Below are positions 8,006-9,889 of a DNA stretch of 9,889 nucleotides, in pieces (position 1 is the first letter of the stretch; every line of letters begins with the position of its first letter). The notes under the pieces were generated by a model. It was not told where the DNA came from and did not search any database. It saw only the letters and a program-made list of their open reading frames with translations. The translations under genes were made by a program, and so were the position numbers. The stretch is from assembly GCA_030613125.1 (NCBI GenBank), contig JAUWMO010000110.1, forward strand, positions 1-9,889. The letters run 5' to 3'. Origin of the DNA: Bacteroidota bacterium. GTDB taxonomy: Bacteria > Bacteroidota > Bacteroidia > Bacteroidales > VadinHA17.

Positions 8006-9163
8006 ATGGAAGAGCGAATAAATAAACTATTTAAGGGGGACAAAATTATCTGGGGAGTAATTGTACTACTTACAATCTTCTCTCTCTTGGCTGTTTATAG
8101 CTCAACTGGAACTCTTGCTTATAAAAAAATGGGTGGGAATACTACCTATTATCTGATCCGGCATGGAGTAATTCTTGCAATTGGTATTTTCATAATATTT
8201 ATTACTCACCTGGTACCATACAGATATTATTTCAGACTTTCATATTTATTCCTGTTTTTATCCATACTTTTACTGGCACTAACCTTGGTCCTTGGAACTA
8301 GTCTGAACCAGGCTGCCAGGTGGCTGACCTTACCGGGTCTTGGATTCACAATTCAACCATCTGATTTTGCAAAATTGGCACTTATCATGTATCTGGCCCG
8401 ACTGCTTTCACTGAAGCAGGGAAAAATCAGGAATATGAATGAAGCTTTAACACCTCTTATATTACCAATTGTTTTAGTATGTGCGCTTATACTTCCGTCC
8501 AATCTTTCAACAGCCTTAATAGTATTTGCTACATCCATGATCGTGTTATTTATTGGACGAATACCATTTAAATTTTTATTGGTATTTGGGGGAATTGGAT
8601 TATTGGTGCTCGTATTGTTTATTGGGGGAGCTATACTTCTTGACAGGGAAGGAAGGATTGGAACATGGAAAAACAGGATTGAAAATTTTGTTCAGGGAGA
8701 TTCTGGGGAAAACTATCAGGTGGAACAGGCAAAAATTGCTGTAGCCACCGGAGGATTTTTTGGTAAAAAACCAGGCAAGAGTACTCAAAGGAATTTTTTA
8801 CCATACCCTTATTCCGATTTTATTTTTGCAATAATAATTGAGGAGTACGGTTTAATCCTTGGAGCAATACCTTTGGTGCTTGCCTACCTTATTCTTCTGT
8901 ACCGTGGTGGTTACATGGTTCAGAGGGCAAACAGGACTTTTCCGGCGTTTTTAGCTATTGGTCTGACATTACTAATTGTGTTTCAGGCATTTATTAATAT
9001 GGCAGTAGCGGTAAGTTTATTCCCTGTAACCGGGCAGACCTTACCTTTCGTTAGTATGGGAGGGTCTTCATTGTTATTTACAAGCGTTGCATTTGGAATA
9101 ATGCTGAGTGTAAGTAGAGGAATTGAAAAAGATCTGGCAAATGATAAACAACAGGTCAACTAA
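8006..9163 (+). CDS. ftsW: Septal peptidoglycan glycosyltransferase FtsW (SEDS family)
   Basis: FtsW is the SEDS-family integral membrane polymerase that links lipid II disaccharides into septal glycan, activated by FtsI and the FtsL complex. The 385 aa product has about ten membrane segments, beginning with a hydrophobic span at about 14-32. SEDS hallmarks are ARW at 104-106, QPSD at 117-120, the extracellular LPYPYSDFIFA at 265-275 with Asp271 as the predicted catalytic residue, EEYG at 279-282, and the C-terminal FPVTGQTLPFVSMGGSS at 339-355. Two positions differ from the common consensus: QPSD instead of QPSE, and LPSNLSTA with Asn166 where many SEDS proteins have Asp (QPDLGTA). Position between murD and murG identifies FtsW rather than RodA, which is normally next to mrdA. 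It is separated from murD by 33 bases, the largest gap in the window, with no evident promoter. Its end overlaps murG by 23 bases. Confidence 0.95.
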   Translation: MEERINKLFKGDKIIWGVIVLLTIFSLLAVYSSTGTLAYKKMGGNTTYYLIRHGVILAIGIFIIFITHLVPYRYYFRLSYLFLFLSILLLALTLVLGTSLNQAARWLTLPGLGFTIQPSDFAKLALIMYLARLLSLKQGKIRNMNEALTPLILPIVLVCALILPSNLSTALIVFATSMIVLFIGRIPFKFLLVFGGIGLLVLVLFIGGAILLDREGRIGTWKNRIENFVQGDSGENYQVEQAKIAVATGGFFGKKPGKSTQRNFLPYPYSDFIFAIIIEEYGLILGAIPLVLAYLILLYRGGYMVQRANRTFPAFLAIGLTLLIVFQAFINMAVAVSLFPVTGQTLPFVSMGGSSLLFTSVAFGIMLSVSRGIEKDLANDKQQVN

Positions 9164-9889
9164 AAATGTGATTATAAGCGGTGGAGGAACAGGAGGTCAT
9201 ATCTTCCCTGCTATATCAATTGCAAGGGCTCTGGTTAAAAATAATCCAAAAACCAGGATACTTTTTGTTGGTGCTGAAGGGCGGATGGAAATGGAAAAGG
9301 TTCCGGCAGCAGGGTTTGAAATAAAGGGTTTACCTGTAAGTGGGTTTCAGCGGAAATTAACAACTGAAAATATTAAGGTTCTGATAAACCTGATGAAGAG
9401 CTTGAGAAAAGCAGGAAAAATATTATCTGATTTTCAACCTGATGTGGTGGTAGGCACAGGCGGTTATGCCAGTGGACCTATTCTTTATAAAGCAGGAAAA
9501 CGAAAAATACCTACTCTGATTCAGGAACAAAACTCATATCCTGGTATCACAAATAAGATATTAGCAAAAAAAGCCAGTAAAATTTGTGTTGCATATGAAG
9601 GTATGAACAAATATTTTCCCGGGAAAAAGATTTTGTTCACTGGTAATCCGGTAAGAGATGACCTGGAAACAAATTCCGGTAAGAAACAACAAGGATTAGA
9701 TTATTTCAGGTTAAAATCAGAAAAGAAAACTCTGTTGGTTTTGGGAGGTAGTTTGGGAGCCAGGACTATAAACAAGACCTTAATAAATAGCATTCATGAA
9801 TTGAAGGATAGTGGTATTCAGGTGATCTGGCAAAGTGGGAAGTTATATTATGATTCAGCCAGGGAAGTTTGGGAAAAGTATACTCCTGA
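9141..9889 (+). CDS. murG: UDP-N-acetylglucosamine--lipid I GlcNAc transferase MurG (3' end outside window)
   Basis: MurG is a peripheral inner-membrane GT-B glycosyltransferase that adds GlcNAc from UDP-GlcNAc to lipid I, giving lipid II. The reading frame is open from the ATG at 9141 to the window edge: 249 complete codons plus two bases, of an expected length near 360-370. The N-terminal domain shows GGGTGGH at 14-20 (lipid acceptor side), GTGGYASGP at 105-113 and QEQN at 128-131. The linker carries TGNPVR at 167-172. The C-terminal UDP-GlcNAc domain begins with GGSLGA at 202-207 and WQSGK at 230-234. The remaining part of that domain lies outside. The start lies inside ftsW (23-base overlap) and gives a short polar leader before VIISGGGTGG, as in related proteins; a GTG at 9168 is a less likely alternative. 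No frameshift is visible, so this is a window cut and not a broken gene. Confidence 0.96.
   Translation, partial: MINNRSTKNVIISGGGTGGHIFPAISIARALVKNNPKTRILFVGAEGRMEMEKVPAAGFEIKGLPVSGFQRKLTTENIKVLINLMKSLRKAGKILSDFQPDVVVGTGGYASGPILYKAGKRKIPTLIQEQNSYPGITNKILAKKASKICVAYEGMNKYFPGKKILFTGNPVRDDLETNSGKKQQGLDYFRLKSEKKTLLVLGGSLGARTINKTLINSIHELKDSGIQVIWQSGKLYYDSAREVWEKYTP

Larger units (their letters stand above)
20..9889 (+). other. dcw (division and cell wall) operon, proximal part
   Basis: Nine co-directional genes lie with overlaps of 4, 17 and 23 bases (mraZ/rsmH, rsmH/ftsL, ftsW/murG) and gaps of 8, 17, 12, 2 and 33 bases elsewhere. No terminator hairpin or promoter is evident between them, so one transcript starting left of the window is inferred. 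The order matches the conserved dcw cluster except that murF is absent between murE and mraY. By analogy with related genomes, murC, ftsQ, ftsA and ftsZ would be expected to the right. Confidence 0.85.

Noticed and set aside
8553..8744. Forward overlapping frames of about 60 codons inside ftsW (8553-8744) and ftsI (3434-3616)
   Set aside because: They are alternate-frame shadows of membrane or domain sequence with no motif or start context.
9887..9889. TGA at the very end of the window as a murG stop codon
   Set aside because: It is out of frame. murG codons start at positions divisible by three (9141 and so on), so the last full codon is 9885-9887 and the window ends two bases into the next. 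MurG would also be over 100 residues short.

Overview
The window is a nine-gene stretch of a bacterial dcw (division and cell wall) cluster. All genes are on the + strand in the order mraZ, rsmH (mraW), ftsL-like, ftsI, murE, mraY, murD, ftsW, murG. The first 19 bases are upstream of mraZ, and the last gene, murG, runs off the right edge after 249 codons.

Several traits point to Bacteroidota, perhaps Bacteroidales or a related order: AT-rich DNA; A-rich start regions with few Shine-Dalgarno sequences; no murF between murE and mraY; a long MraY (409 aa) with an extra-cytoplasmic insertion; an FtsI with one C-terminal PASTA domain; and a short, divergent FtsL. This placement is inferred from gene content and motifs, not from a database search.

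Layout. Positions 20-1413 hold the regulator MraZ and the 16S rRNA methyltransferase RsmH, joined by an ATGA overlap. Positions 1397-3894 hold the division pair FtsL-like and FtsI, a membrane-anchored class B transpeptidase. Positions 3912-7972 hold three steps of peptidoglycan precursor synthesis: MurE (third peptide residue, predicted meso-diaminopimelate), MraY (lipid I) and MurD (D-glutamate addition). Positions 8006-9889 hold FtsW, the SEDS glycan polymerase that partners FtsI, and MurG, which makes lipid II. Adjacent genes overlap or lie 2 to 33 bases apart, so the block is most likely one polycistronic operon with translational coupling. No gene-free stretch exceeds about 33 bases, and I see no internal terminator, promoter, RNA gene, mobile element or repeat array.

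Together the enzymes take UDP-MurNAc-L-Ala (MurD), then UDP-MurNAc-L-Ala-D-Glu (MurE), and, after MurF encoded elsewhere, the pentapeptide precursor through lipid I (MraY) and lipid II (MurG). FtsW and FtsI then polymerise and crosslink it at the septum. I found no previously undescribed system. The findings are lineage-type variations and annotation points (start sites, overlaps, atypical motif residues).
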